From contig VGTO01000010.1 in NCBI GenBank assembly GCA_016874655.1, forward strand, positions 1-35,544: DNA of 35,544 nt, written 5' to 3'. This document shows, piece by piece, positions 14,736 to 22,814 of this stretch. Source of the stretch: Bacillota bacterium (lineage in GTDB: Bacteria; Bacillota; Dethiobacteria; DTU022). The first letter of the stretch is position 1; every line of letters begins with the position of its first letter. Position numbers and translations under genes: made by a program. Below the pieces are notes generated by a model, which was not told where the DNA came from, did not search any database, and worked only from the letters and a program-made list of their open reading frames with translations.

Positions 14736-16336
14736 TATTGCACACCCCCTTGATCGCGATCGACTGTTTCGCCGGAGTGCAGCTTTTTCAACTGGCGAAG
14801 TACAGCGGAAGCTGCCATTCTGCCTGAAATAAGTGAAGGGGCATAACCGTGGCCCATTGTAGCGAATCCACCCGCAAATTCAAGACCTTTAATGAACCTT
14901 TCGTTTTGGGCATGTATGGAGCGGGCCATCACAGAATCCCAGGGGTCTTGCTCATAACCGTACATCACTCCCCGGTAAGCTCCGGTATAACGGGCAAAGG
15001 TCTCCGGTGTGGCAATTTCTATCTCTTCAATATGTTGTGAGAGCGAAACCCCTAAGTAGTGGCTCATTTTATCAATTACCCCGGCGGCAATTTCACTTTT
15101 CAAAGTATAGTAATCAGCAGGGGCTACCTGATCCCATGTTCCGGGACCGACCAGGGTGGTACTGGAAAGAATCGTTGTCCCCGGAGGCGAGCACTGGGGG
15201 TTGGCTTTATTGAGACAGATTACCGCCTGCATATCCTGCGGTTCGATGTTGAAGAAACCGGCATAGGCTTTGTCTGTATTCATGCTTGGACCGATAAAGT
15301 AACTGTAGCTGGTCAATCCCAGCTCTACAGGAGATCGGTCAAGCCCTAAGTAAACCACAAAGGCGCTAGTTCCAAGCCTGCGTGCGCTCGTATTTTTAAG
15401 AGCTTCTGCGGGTACAGCACTTTGCGGGCTGATTAGCTTACCGTAAACAAGGTGCGGTGACAGGTTGGCGATAACAAAAGGGGCCTTGAATTTTTCGCCC
15501 TGCGCCGACTCGACACCAACAACCCTGCCCCCATCTACCAGAATCTTATCCACTTGCGTGTTGAATAATATTTTTGCCCCCAGTTCCCTGAGTCGCTTAT
15601 CCATGGCCGTTGAAAGGCCATGCGAGGTTAGGCGGGGTATATAGGCACCTTTGCTCAGATAACTGTAGAGCATCACTGCAAAGATGGTAAAGCTGAGGCG
15701 GCTGGTCGGTATGCCAATATAACACCAGTAAGGATAAATCATCTGGCGTACCTTTGCCGGCAGGTTATAGCGCTCCAGGATCTGATCGACCGTATAACCT
15801 GCGGTAGCAACAAATTCCGGATATTCGCTTTTGAGCAGATCCAGGTCCGGCGGACCCTTAACAGTTCCTAAGTAACTGAGGGCGCGTGCTATTTGCCTGC
15901 AGTCAGCCATGAAATTTGACAGAATATCGCTGCAACCGGGAACCTGCCTAGCAATGGTTTCAATGAAGTTATCAACTCCAAAAGGCAAACTGAGGTTAAG
16001 GCCTTCATTTTCAAGAATGAGATGGTATGCTTCGGGAACAGGTAAAAAATCGATATTGAGTTGTAGCTCATCTTCTAAAAAGCGGCGTACAGCCCCTTTT
16101 TTATCGGGTGGACCAATATCCGACAGCTCGTGCAGCGAAACCTCGAATTCAAAACGCCCCCGCACAAAACTGGTGGCGAATCCGCCAGGCAAATTATGCT
16201 TCTCCAGCAGAAGTACCCTTACGCCTTCCCTGGCTAATTTTAGCGCCGCGGCAAGTCCTCCCAGACCACTGCCGACAACAATTACATCATAAATATCATC
16301 CGCGTGTATAAGAGTTTTGTTTTCTGCACGGGCCAT
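14735..16336 (-). CDS. phytoene-desaturase/retinol-saturase-like FAD oxidoreductase
   Basis: From the ATG at 16336 the protein has 533 residues; AAGGGGTG lies 7 bases upstream, and the GTG at 16345 falls inside that site. Near the N terminus DVIVVGSGLGGLAAALKLA is the FAD-binding fold, followed by LLLEKHNLPGG; the C-terminal GGFATMGHGYAPSLISGRMA is the second conserved FAD segment. This is the CrtI-like amine-oxidase superfamily, whose members desaturate or saturate C=C bonds of isoprenoids and related hydrophobic molecules. No carotenoid gene is nearby. It is sandwiched between a crotonase and a ferredoxin-type reductase, so a role in reducing or oxidising a hydrophobic acyl-CoA or its precursor is inferred. 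The substrate is unknown. Confidence 0.83.
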   Translation of the reverse strand: MARAENKTLIHADDIYDVIVVGSGLGGLAAALKLAREGVRVLLLEKHNLPGGFATSFVRGRFEFEVSLHELSDIGPPDKKGAVRRFLEDELQLNIDFLPVPEAYHLILENEGLNLSLPFGVDNFIETIARQVPGCSDILSNFMADCRQIARALSYLGTVKGPPDLDLLKSEYPEFVATAGYTVDQILERYNLPAKVRQMIYPYWCYIGIPTSRLSFTIFAVMLYSYLSKGAYIPRLTSHGLSTAMDKRLRELGAKILFNTQVDKILVDGGRVVGVESAQGEKFKAPFVIANLSPHLVYGKLISPQSAVPAEALKNTSARRLGTSAFVVYLGLDRSPVELGLTSYSYFIGPSMNTDKAYAGFFNIEPQDMQAVICLNKANPQCSPPGTTILSSTTLVGPGTWDQVAPADYYTLKSEIAAGVIDKMSHYLGVSLSQHIEEIEIATPETFARYTGAYRGVMYGYEQDPWDSVMARSIHAQNERFIKGLEFAGGFATMGHGYAPSLISGRMAASAVLRQLKKLHSGETVDRDQGGVQ

Positions 16337-16411
16337 ACAATACACCCCTTGCTCATTTATTCTTACATCAACCAGGGTGGATTCTAAGATTCTTCAAATA
16401 TCAGGTCAGAG

Positions 16412-17206
16412 CTATTTTCCCTTAAATTCTGGTTTACGCTTTTCCAAAAAGGCCATTACCCCTTCGCGGTGATCTTTAGTCTGGAAACAGAGGCTCTGGG
16501 CATAAATTTCCAGCTCCATAACCGTATCAAGACTTAAGTTTTCACTGGCATTAAGGATTTCCTTGGCCTGTGCCAGAGCAATGGGAGGGCCCTCGGCAAG
16601 CTGTTCAGCTACCTTTAGCACTTGAGGCAGCAGATCGTCTTCAGCATAAACATGATTAACTACCCCAATGCGGGCTGCCTCCGCAGCGGTTATATTGGAT
16701 CCAAAGAAAACTAGTTCTTTTGCCTTTTGCAGACCGACCAAGCGTGGCAAGAAGTAGAGGGCCCCGCAGTCGGGAACGGCAGCGACCTTGATAAAGGCCA
16801 TCCCGAACTTGGCCGACTCAGAAGCGTAAATCAGGTCACACATCAGGGCCAGGGAAAAACCTGCTCCCACTGCATAACCGTTTACAGCAGCCAACACCGG
16901 TTTGGCAACTCGGGTCAGCTCCATAATCTGACGGTAACCTTCTTTCAGCCACTGCCGACCTTCGATCAGTTCAAAACCCTGCATCAACTTGCTTAAATCG
17001 CCACCGGAAGAAAAAACCTTCCCGGTGCCGGTAAGCACGATGGCGCCGATGTTTTCATCGGCGCCTGCATCGCGAATGGCTTCTACCAGTTCAAGGGCCA
17101 GGTCGGCCTCAAGGGCATTCATCATCTCAGGCCTGTTTAGCCTGATCATTGCCACTCGGTTTAGCTTTTCATAAATAATTGCTTCAAATTCGCGCACCTG
17201 TTCCAC
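16412..17206 (-). CDS. crotonase-family enoyl-CoA isomerase/hydratase (PaaG-like)
   Basis: A 264-residue crotonase-fold protein. The oxyanion-hole regions are present (FSSGGD at 66-70, NGYAVGAG at 109-116). The two glutamates of classical enoyl-CoA hydratase are not: the first position falls in GAGFSLAL (Ser) and the second in FGMAFIK (Phe). Instead it keeps the VPDCGALYFLPRLVG segment with D146, like PaaG-type isomerases (AFSKIGLVPDSGG), where this Asp is catalytic. An enoyl- or epoxyacyl-CoA isomerase is therefore more likely than a simple hydratase, which fits with hydration being supplied by the MaoC protein. The start may be GTG 17206, four bases after the thiolase stop, or GTG 17197. 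Confidence 0.87.
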   Translation of the reverse strand: MEQVREFEAIIYEKLNRVAMIRLNRPEMMNALEADLALELVEAIRDAGADENIGAIVLTGTGKVFSSGGDLSKLMQGFELIEGRQWLKEGYRQIMELTRVAKPVLAAVNGYAVGAGFSLALMCDLIYASESAKFGMAFIKVAAVPDCGALYFLPRLVGLQKAKELVFFGSNITAAEAARIGVVNHVYAEDDLLPQVLKVAEQLAEGPPIALAQAKEILNASENLSLDTVMELEIYAQSLCFQTKDHREGVMAFLEKRKPEFKGK

Positions 17207-17210
17207 CGTC

Positions 17211-18416
17211 CTATTCTAATCCAACTATGCATATACTACATACATTTTGGGAAGGAACGCCTCCGAGATTATGGGTCAGACCGATTTTGGGTTCTTTCAC
17301 CAGGCGATCTTCGGGCCAGCGTTGCAAGAGCTGGTTGTACATCTCATAGAGCATACGCAGGCCGGAGGCGCCGATCGGATGTCCAAAGCACTTCAGTCCG
17401 CCATCCGGTTGGCAGGCTACCTGGCCGTCAAGATCATAAAAGCCGTTTAAGATGTCATCCGGAGCCTGCCCGGGCGGTGAAATCATCAGATCTTCCATGG
17501 TCACCATCTCGGTAATTGAAAAGCAGTCATGAACTTCAATCATGTCAATCTCTTCACGTGGGTTTTTAATGCCGGCCTCTTCATAAGCTTTTTTCGCTGC
17601 ATGCCTGGTGGTAACCAGTCCACTGCCGTCCCACCGGTTATACATTAATTCTTCTCCGGAGCTGACAGAGATTTGCAGAGCCTTTACAGTGACCCGGTTT
17701 TGGTTTGGCTTAAGCTTTGCGGCAATTTCTGGCGTTGTTACAATTGCCATTGCTGATCCGTCACTGACACCACAGCAATCAAATAAGCCCAGCGGATAAG
17801 CAACGAAGGGCGAATCGCAGATTTGTGATTCTGTAACCTCTTTACGCAGGTGCGCCTTGGGGTTCTTGGCTCCGTTTTGGTGGCTTTTCCAGGATATGTG
17901 GGTAATTGCTTTTTTTATTTTATCCATGGGGATATTATGGCTTTTTTCATAGGCGGTAGCCAACTGGGCAAACATACCGGGTGCGGTGGCATTGGGGTTA
18001 ATCAACCTTGCCATCTGGCCAAAAATCGGTGAATCGGGCAACCCTCCATAACCTATATCTTTTAGTTTCTCAACTCCGGCGGCCAGAACAATGTCATAAG
18101 CCCCCGAGGCTACAGCATAACAAGCGCCTCTGAATGCTTCTGTACCCGAGGCGCAAAAGTTTTCCACCCTGGTAACAGGAATATAGGGTAGGTGCAGGCT
18201 ATTGGCCAGGTAACATCCACCCTTGCCGATACTGACTTCATCAATATGATTACCGATCCAGGCCGCCTGGATATCTTTTTTTTCTAATCCCGCATCTTCA
18301 AGGCATTCAAGGAAGGCTTCGAGCAGCAGGTCGCTCGAATCATCTTCCCAGCGCTCGCCAAAAACCGAGCAGCCCATCCCTAAAATTGCTACTTTGTTCT
18401 TGATGCCACTAGGCAT
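17211..18416 (-). CDS. SCP2-type thiolase (acetyl-CoA acyltransferase family)
   Basis: A 401-residue thiolase from the ATG at 18416, with GGAGG 9 bases upstream; this start overlaps the previous gene by 8 bases. The nucleophile is C88 in VENFCASGTEA. The second motif is HDCFS, as in SCP2/CT-type thiolases instead of NEAFA, and the third is [10 protein letters not shown], containing the catalytic His. All residues needed for thiolysis are therefore present, in contrast to Ltp2-type retro-aldolases of the same fold. Thiolases of this branch often work in complex with a DUF35 zinc-ribbon/OB protein; here that domain is fused to the partner encoded immediately upstream. The likely reaction is cleavage or formation of a 3-oxoacyl-CoA. 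Confidence 0.9.
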   Translation of the reverse strand: MPSGIKNKVAILGMGCSVFGERWEDDSSDLLLEAFLECLEDAGLEKKDIQAAWIGNHIDEVSIGKGGCYLANSLHLPYIPVTRVENFCASGTEAFRGACYAVASGAYDIVLAAGVEKLKDIGYGGLPDSPIFGQMARLINPNATAPGMFAQLATAYEKSHNIPMDKIKKAITHISWKSHQNGAKNPKAHLRKEVTESQICDSPFVAYPLGLFDCCGVSDGSAMAIVTTPEIAAKLKPNQNRVTVKALQISVSSGEELMYNRWDGSGLVTTRHAAKKAYEEAGIKNPREEIDMIEVHDCFSITEMVTMEDLMISPPGQAPDDILNGFYDLDGQVACQPDGGLKCFGHPIGASGLRMLYEMYNQLLQRWPEDRLVKEPKIGLTHNLGGVPSQNVCSICIVGLE

Positions 18417-19887
18417 TCTTAATCGCCTCCCCGGCTGGAATAGCTTTCCAGAAGTAAAAAGTGTCGTCCCGTTTTTGATCAAAATACTTTACCCTGAAAG
18501 AAAAATGTACCGGCATCCCCACCCGCAGGTCTTCAAGGGTGCAGTCGGTGAAATCGATCATTAAGCGGCCTCCGCCAACAAAATCTATATTGCCGTAGAT
18601 AGCCGGTGGATTAAGTGTCGCAGCAAGCATGTCGGATGTGAAACTGACAATGTGGCCACCCTTACCGGAGAGAACAACTTCTTCCATGCGGTCTATGGCA
18701 CCGCAATCAGGGTTGATACAGATTCGTTGCGGGGGGTACTGTTGGGTGCCGCACTCCAGGCAGCGAGTGCCCTGCAGGCTCAGGATAGCTTTACGATTTC
18801 GCCAGACCAGCGACCAGCGGGTCAGGCGCTCTTCCTCACCGCGCATACCCAGTTCTACAGGCAGCATATCGCGCCAGGCCAGGTACTTGTAAAAATTATC
18901 GAATTCCTGGCTGTTTTTCAGTGAATCGCTGACCCTTTTCCGGTCAGCAAAGTCGGCTATGGCTTCAGTTACTTCGAAGAGGATCGCATCACAACCATTG
19001 CCATAACTGACCAGCAGTAGTTTGTCACCGGGTGCGGCATCTTCCAGGGCCCTGGCTAGCATTAGCAGAGGATGCGCTGAACCACTGTCACCGGCATCCA
19101 TCATCAGGTCATCCTGGACCTGGTTAAACTCAAGACCAAGGTCACGATTGATCTTCTTGCGTGCTCCGCCGTAGTAGCAGGGGTAAATAATCTTGTTAAT
19201 CGCAGAGAGCTCCAGATCATATTTTTTGCAGATGCCAGCTATAGCTTCCGGGATTAGCCGATCATAGCCTAGATCACGAATCCAGCGCTCTTCCCACTGC
19301 CGATCATATTTTGAATTTGCGCCGCGAAAGTGGTCAACAAAATCATATGCGGTTGAAAATGAACCGACATATTTGGCGATAACATCTTTGTCTCCGACTA
19401 ATATTGCTGCTCCGCTATCACCGAAGACCATCTCCTGGACAGAACCGACCTTTCCCAGCCGGCAATCAGCAGCACAGGCCAGGGCTTTATGACCGCTTCC
19501 GGCGCCAACATGCTCAAGGGCGGACAGAAGCGCCGCCGTTCCTGATTTCACAGACCCGGAAAAATCGGCAGTCCTGATCTCTTCACGGGTGGCCAGCGCC
19601 CCGGCAACGATATTGGCATTTTGTCTCTCTTTAAAAGGTGCGGTCGTGGTCGCGAAGTATAGGGCGTCAACATCTGCCGGGCTAAAACCATTCAGGCACC
19701 TCACTCCGGCAGAAACAGCCATGGTGATAGCATCTTCATCGTGGTTGGCCACCGCTTTTTCACCCGCTGCATTCATGAGAATAGCCGGATTCAGCCAACC
19801 CATGGCGGCAACTATATTCATGCGGTTCAGGCGGTATCTGGGCACATAACCTGCGTAGGAACAAATACCGATCACAGCGATTAACAC
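18409..19887 (-). CDS. HMG-CoA-synthase-like protein fused to DUF35 zinc-ribbon/OB domain
   Basis: A 492-residue two-part protein. Residues 1-310 have the HMG-CoA synthase/KAS III fold (SYAGYVPRYRL at 10-20, SGTAAL at 115-120, LLLVSYGNGCDAILFEV at the end). Residues 370-490 form a DUF35 domain with zinc ligands C376, C379, C390 and C395, then an OB fold. By alignment with archaeal HMG-CoA synthases the catalytic Cys is V113 (SVKSGT for ACKAGT), the catalytic Glu falls at T81/T82, and the HQPN histidine region reads PCYYGG near 236-241. It is therefore unlikely to perform HMG-CoA synthesis. In archaea, thiolase, HMG-CoA synthase and DUF35 form one complex; this fusion beside a thiolase suggests a similar assembly with a new job. 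The start is uncertain: GTG 19887 or GTG 19875. Confidence 0.85.
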   Translation of the reverse strand: MLIAVIGICSYAGYVPRYRLNRMNIVAAMGWLNPAILMNAAGEKAVANHDEDAITMAVSAGVRCLNGFSPADVDALYFATTTAPFKERQNANIVAGALATREEIRTADFSGSVKSGTAALLSALEHVGAGSGHKALACAADCRLGKVGSVQEMVFGDSGAAILVGDKDVIAKYVGSFSTAYDFVDHFRGANSKYDRQWEERWIRDLGYDRLIPEAIAGICKKYDLELSAINKIIYPCYYGGARKKINRDLGLEFNQVQDDLMMDAGDSGSAHPLLMLARALEDAAPGDKLLLVSYGNGCDAILFEVTEAIADFADRKRVSDSLKNSQEFDNFYKYLAWRDMLPVELGMRGEEERLTRWSLVWRNRKAILSLQGTRCLECGTQQYPPQRICINPDCGAIDRMEEVVLSGKGGHIVSFTSDMLAATLNPPAIYGNIDFVGGGRLMIDFTDCTLEDLRVGMPVHFSFRVKYFDQKRDDTFYFWKAIPAGEAIKNA

Positions 19888-19899
19888 TCCTCTCCTGAG

Positions 19900-20745
19900 T
19901 TAAAGGTTCAACCAGACGACTGAATTGGTCAGGCAATATTCATTTCGCTCAGCTGTCCTGGCTCGGAAAATAATCTGGTCATTCTTTTCCCGCCACATTT
20001 CTGTAACGATCGTTTCGCCCGGAAATACATGGCGGGAAAAACGCACTTTAATCGCCTTGAAACGAGCCGGGTCATTGTTACAGTATGCTTTTAAAATGGC
20101 CCGACCGGCAAATCCGAAAGAACAGAGACCATGTAAAATCGGTTTCTCAAAACCGCCCAGTGCCGCAAAATCGGGGTCAGCATGAAGAGGGTTATAATCT
20201 CCTGACAACCTGTATAATAGAGCCTGCTGTAGGTGGGTTTTCATCTCGATCACCTGGTCGGGGGCTCGATCCGGGGGATCGTTGCCTGGCTCCGGCCCAC
20301 GCTCTCCGCCAAAGCCTCCTTCGCCACGAATAAAAGCACTGAACCGGTTCATGAAGACTGCTTCACCCCGGGCATCCTTAGTTAGAACCTCAAGCTCCAC
20401 CAGGGCGCCTTTACCCTTATCATAGATCCCGGCAATTTTTGGATATGAGGTTAATGTCCCGTTAACTGGAATAGGCTTGAATAGTTCAAGATATTGTTCT
20501 CCATGCAGCAGCATGGCAGGGTTAAAGTCCATTCCTTCCATGCCGATGATGTTAAAAAGAGCGCCAAAGGGTGGAATGACACCAAATGACGGCAGTGTTT
20601 CTAAGTTGCTTTCATAAACAAACTTTAGCTCATCCGGTTCAGATCCAGCGCCGACACCAAGGGCATAAAGCATTACATCTTTGGTGGTGTAAGAAAAGTC
20701 GAGTATTGGAAGTTCCTTGCCAACAAGTTTAGGATCGATGGGCAT
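19900..20745 (-). CDS. MaoC-like (R)-specific enoyl-CoA hydratase, double hot-dog
   Basis: From the ATG at 20745 (GGAG 8 bases upstream) the protein has 281 residues, the size of hydratase-2 enzymes with two hot-dog domains. The C-terminal domain carries the hydratase signature in [15 protein letters not shown] with its Asp/Asn and His, followed by [20 protein letters not shown]. It resembles the hydratase part of peroxisomal multifunctional enzyme type 2, which hydrates trans-2-enoyl-CoA to (3R)-3-hydroxyacyl-CoA. The gene just upstream resembles the dehydrogenase part of the same enzyme, so the two probably act in sequence. Spacing to it is 19 bases and to the next gene 12 bases. Confidence 0.9.
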   Translation of the reverse strand: MPIDPKLVGKELPILDFSYTTKDVMLYALGVGAGSEPDELKFVYESNLETLPSFGVIPPFGALFNIIGMEGMDFNPAMLLHGEQYLELFKPIPVNGTLTSYPKIAGIYDKGKGALVELEVLTKDARGEAVFMNRFSAFIRGEGGFGGERGPEPGNDPPDRAPDQVIEMKTHLQQALLYRLSGDYNPLHADPDFAALGGFEKPILHGLCSFGFAGRAILKAYCNNDPARFKAIKVRFSRHVFPGETIVTEMWREKNDQIIFRARTAERNEYCLTNSVVWLNL

Positions 20746-20764
20746 ACTTATTCTCCTTTCGCCA

Positions 20765-21676
20765 TTATTGGGCAATCATCTTTGACATGACTGTTCCAGC
20801 TTGCTCCATCGCTGAAGCGAATTCACGGGCGCCTTTCAGATCCATTATTTGCTCAATTTTTTCACTGATCATTTCAATGGTGATTTCTTTATCTGAATCA
20901 AATATATATCCCTCGCCTTCGACAACGGCCGCCCGGCTAAAATAACCGCCACCGGCGCTAAACATCTTTGCTGTTTCCTGGCATTGTTCAGAACAGAGCC
21001 AGGCCACAATGGGAGCAACAAATTCTGGTTTTATCTTACCGATAACATCTTCAGGCATCACTGTAAAGGTTAACCGCGTGCCGGCAGTAGGAACAATAGT
21101 ATTGGCTTTTATATTGTAACGTGCTCCTTCCTGGGCGACACAGTTCATCATCCCGGCAATACCCATCTTGGCTGCTCCATAATTTGCCTGGCCAAAGTTA
21201 CCGTAAAGACCTGCTGCTGATGCTGTTGACACTATGCGACCGTATGCCTGCTCTTTCATCGGTGCAAATGCTGCTTTTGTGCAGTAAAATGTGCCATCCA
21301 GATGTACTGACATAATTTTTCTATAGTCTTCCAACTCCATTTTTAGAAGGCTTTTATCGCGAAGTATGCCGGCATTATTAATTAATATATCGATTTGCCC
21401 ATAACTCTCGATGGCTGTCTTAATGATATTCTGGGCACTATCCCAATCGGCCACACTGTCATAATTAGGCACTGCCTCGCCGCCTGCTGCTTTGATCTCA
21501 TCGACTACCTGTTGTGCCGGAGTCGCATCGGCACCACTGCCATCGAAAGTACCGCCAAGATCATTGACCACCACCCTGGCGCCACGGGCGGCTAATAAAA
21601 GCGCATATGCCTTTCCCAATCCTCCTCCGGCGCCGGTAACCACTGCAACTTTATTCTTGAATCTGATTTCTTCCAT
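20765..21676 (-). CDS. SDR 3-hydroxyacyl-CoA dehydrogenase (MFE-2 type)
   Basis: A 303-residue short-chain dehydrogenase. [12 protein letters not shown] (14-25) is the NAD(P) site, NNAG follows near 98-101, and the catalytic Ser/Tyr/Lys are in [10 protein letters not shown] and NYGAAK. The segment [14 protein letters not shown] after the second strand, with the Asp that prefers NAD, is characteristic of the HSD17B4/MFE-2 dehydrogenase, which oxidises (3R)-3-hydroxyacyl-CoA. About 45 C-terminal residues extend beyond the fold. It is the first gene of the seven-gene operon, with AAGGGGG before the ATG and its own promoter facing the MerR/TetR regulator. Confidence 0.9.
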   Translation of the reverse strand: MEEIRFKNKVAVVTGAGGGLGKAYALLLAARGARVVVNDLGGTFDGSGADATPAQQVVDEIKAAGGEAVPNYDSVADWDSAQNIIKTAIESYGQIDILINNAGILRDKSLLKMELEDYRKIMSVHLDGTFYCTKAAFAPMKEQAYGRIVSTASAAGLYGNFGQANYGAAKMGIAGMMNCVAQEGARYNIKANTIVPTAGTRLTFTVMPEDVIGKIKPEFVAPIVAWLCSEQCQETAKMFSAGGGYFSRAAVVEGEGYIFDSDKEITIEMISEKIEQIMDLKGAREFASAMEQAGTVMSKMIAQ

Positions 21677-21708
21677 TGAATTACCCCCTTGGGAAATTAT
21701 TTATAGAG

Positions 21709-21737
21709 ATTCTATGCCATTTAATGCAATTAATCAA
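21709..21737 (-). promoter_or_regulatory. promoter of the SDR-to-reductase operon
   Basis: On the minus strand: TTGATT (21737-21732), 17-base spacer, TAGAAT (21714-21709). The -35 box is one arm of an inverted repeat, so binding there would block the promoter. Confidence 0.6.
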
Positions 21738-21752
21738 TATATTTAATTGATT
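21732..21752. promoter_or_regulatory. candidate operator 1 of the MerR/TetR regulator
   Basis: Inverted repeat AATCAAT-7-ATTGATT (21732-21738 and 21746-21752). It covers the -35 box of the minus-strand operon. Regulator assignment is by position in the divergent region. Confidence 0.45.
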
Positions 21753-21754
21753 TT

Positions 21755-21782
21755 AAAAATAAAGTATAGATGCTTTATTTTT
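21755..21782. promoter_or_regulatory. candidate operator 2: 10-bp inverted repeat
   Basis: AAAAATAAAG (21755-21764) and CTTTATTTTT (21773-21782) are perfect inverted copies separated by 8 bases. It lies 42-69 bases before a TATAAT (21824-21829) that may serve the regulator gene, and two bases from operator 1. The AT-rich content leaves room for chance. Confidence 0.4.
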
Positions 21783-21869
21783 CACATTTATTTTAAGCTT
21801 CGAAAGGATTTATCTAAGATACGTATAATCTATATATAAAGCGCACTAGAAAAGGAGCAGCGATTTTCG

Positions 21870-22733
21870 ATGGAAGTGTCTGCCGACGAACGGGTCATGC
21901 GCATCGGTGGTTTATCAAAATTATCCGCCATCAGCAAACAACTCATTCACTATTACCTGCGCATGGGTTATCTTCATCCGCCTGTTTACAAAAAGGGCAA
22001 CCAGGCTTTTTACAGCCAGGAGCACCTTGATCGTCTTCAATTTCTTAAAAGATGTAATGACGAAGCAATTCCCCTTTCCTATGCCTCCTCGATGTGGGAA
22101 AGAAATGCTGATAAAAAGAGCAGAAATAGGCAAAAGCACCAACCTGGAGACTGTACAGAATCGACAACCAGGGAAATGATCATCCAGGATGCATCCCGTT
22201 TATTCTTACGTAAAGGCTATAACAGCACCACGATCGCGGAAATAATGGAAAGCGTTGGCATTACAAAGCCATCTTTCTACTATTATTTCAAAGATAAAAA
22301 AGATCTTTACCTGACCTGTCTTGACAGCATATTTGATGCCATTTCCGAAAGCGCGCTTGACAGCATTAGGCAGGAAAAATCTGCTCTCAAGCGTCTTGAT
22401 CAGCGCTGGAAGGCCGGTCAAACTTATTCAAAGCGCCTGTCCATCTCGATCAACCTCTTAAAAGAGTCATTGGCACAGGAAGATGAAGAAGAAAGAGCCC
22501 GTGCTGAAGCTATATTACGCAAATCCTGGGTTGACCCCCTGACCAAAGATCTGGAACGGGGCGTAAGAAGCGGTGACTTGCGCCCTATCAGGAGCGAGAT
22601 AGTCAGCTTCGCCCTGATATCACTGCTTGACACATTTGTTTATCGTGAAATTCTTGACAAAAAATATGGAGCAGAAGCGGTTTCAGAAACAGTATTTGAT
22701 TTAATTTTAAACGGCCTGCTCAAAAGGAATTAA
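21870..22733 (+). CDS. transcriptional regulator with MerR-like and TetR domains
   Basis: A 287-residue protein with two DNA-binding modules. Residues 8-70 resemble a MerR helix-turn-helix: RIGGLSKLSAISKQLIHYYLRMGYL, then the wing QAFYSQEHLDRLQFLKRC. A polar linker (about 78-98) leads to a TetR domain, residues 99-150, with ASRLFLRKGYNSTTIAEI and VGITKPSFYYYFKDKKDLY. The C-terminal helical domain would bind the effector. In related cases a TetR protein of fatty-acid or aromatic catabolism is released by an acyl-CoA, so that class of effector is likely. It is divergent from the SDR operon with two inverted repeats between them. GGAG lies 12 bases from the ATG, so the start is moderately sure. 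Confidence 0.85.
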   Translation: MEVSADERVMRIGGLSKLSAISKQLIHYYLRMGYLHPPVYKKGNQAFYSQEHLDRLQFLKRCNDEAIPLSYASSMWERNADKKSRNRQKHQPGDCTESTTREMIIQDASRLFLRKGYNSTTIAEIMESVGITKPSFYYYFKDKKDLYLTCLDSIFDAISESALDSIRQEKSALKRLDQRWKAGQTYSKRLSISINLLKESLAQEDEEERARAEAILRKSWVDPLTKDLERGVRSGDLRPIRSEIVSFALISLLDTFVYREILDKKYGAEAVSETVFDLILNGLLKRN

Positions 22734-22814
22734 GTTAAACTTCCTTACTGCTCATATTATGAAAAGCAAAGGAGTTATTAAATCGAAGATTTATAGGCCA
22801 GGAGCTGTGTTAAC

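Noticed and set aside
17211-18416. Ltp2-type retro-aldolase partnered with DUF35
   Set aside because: The thiolase Cys (C88) and the GHP motif are both intact, unlike in the steroid side-chain aldolases.
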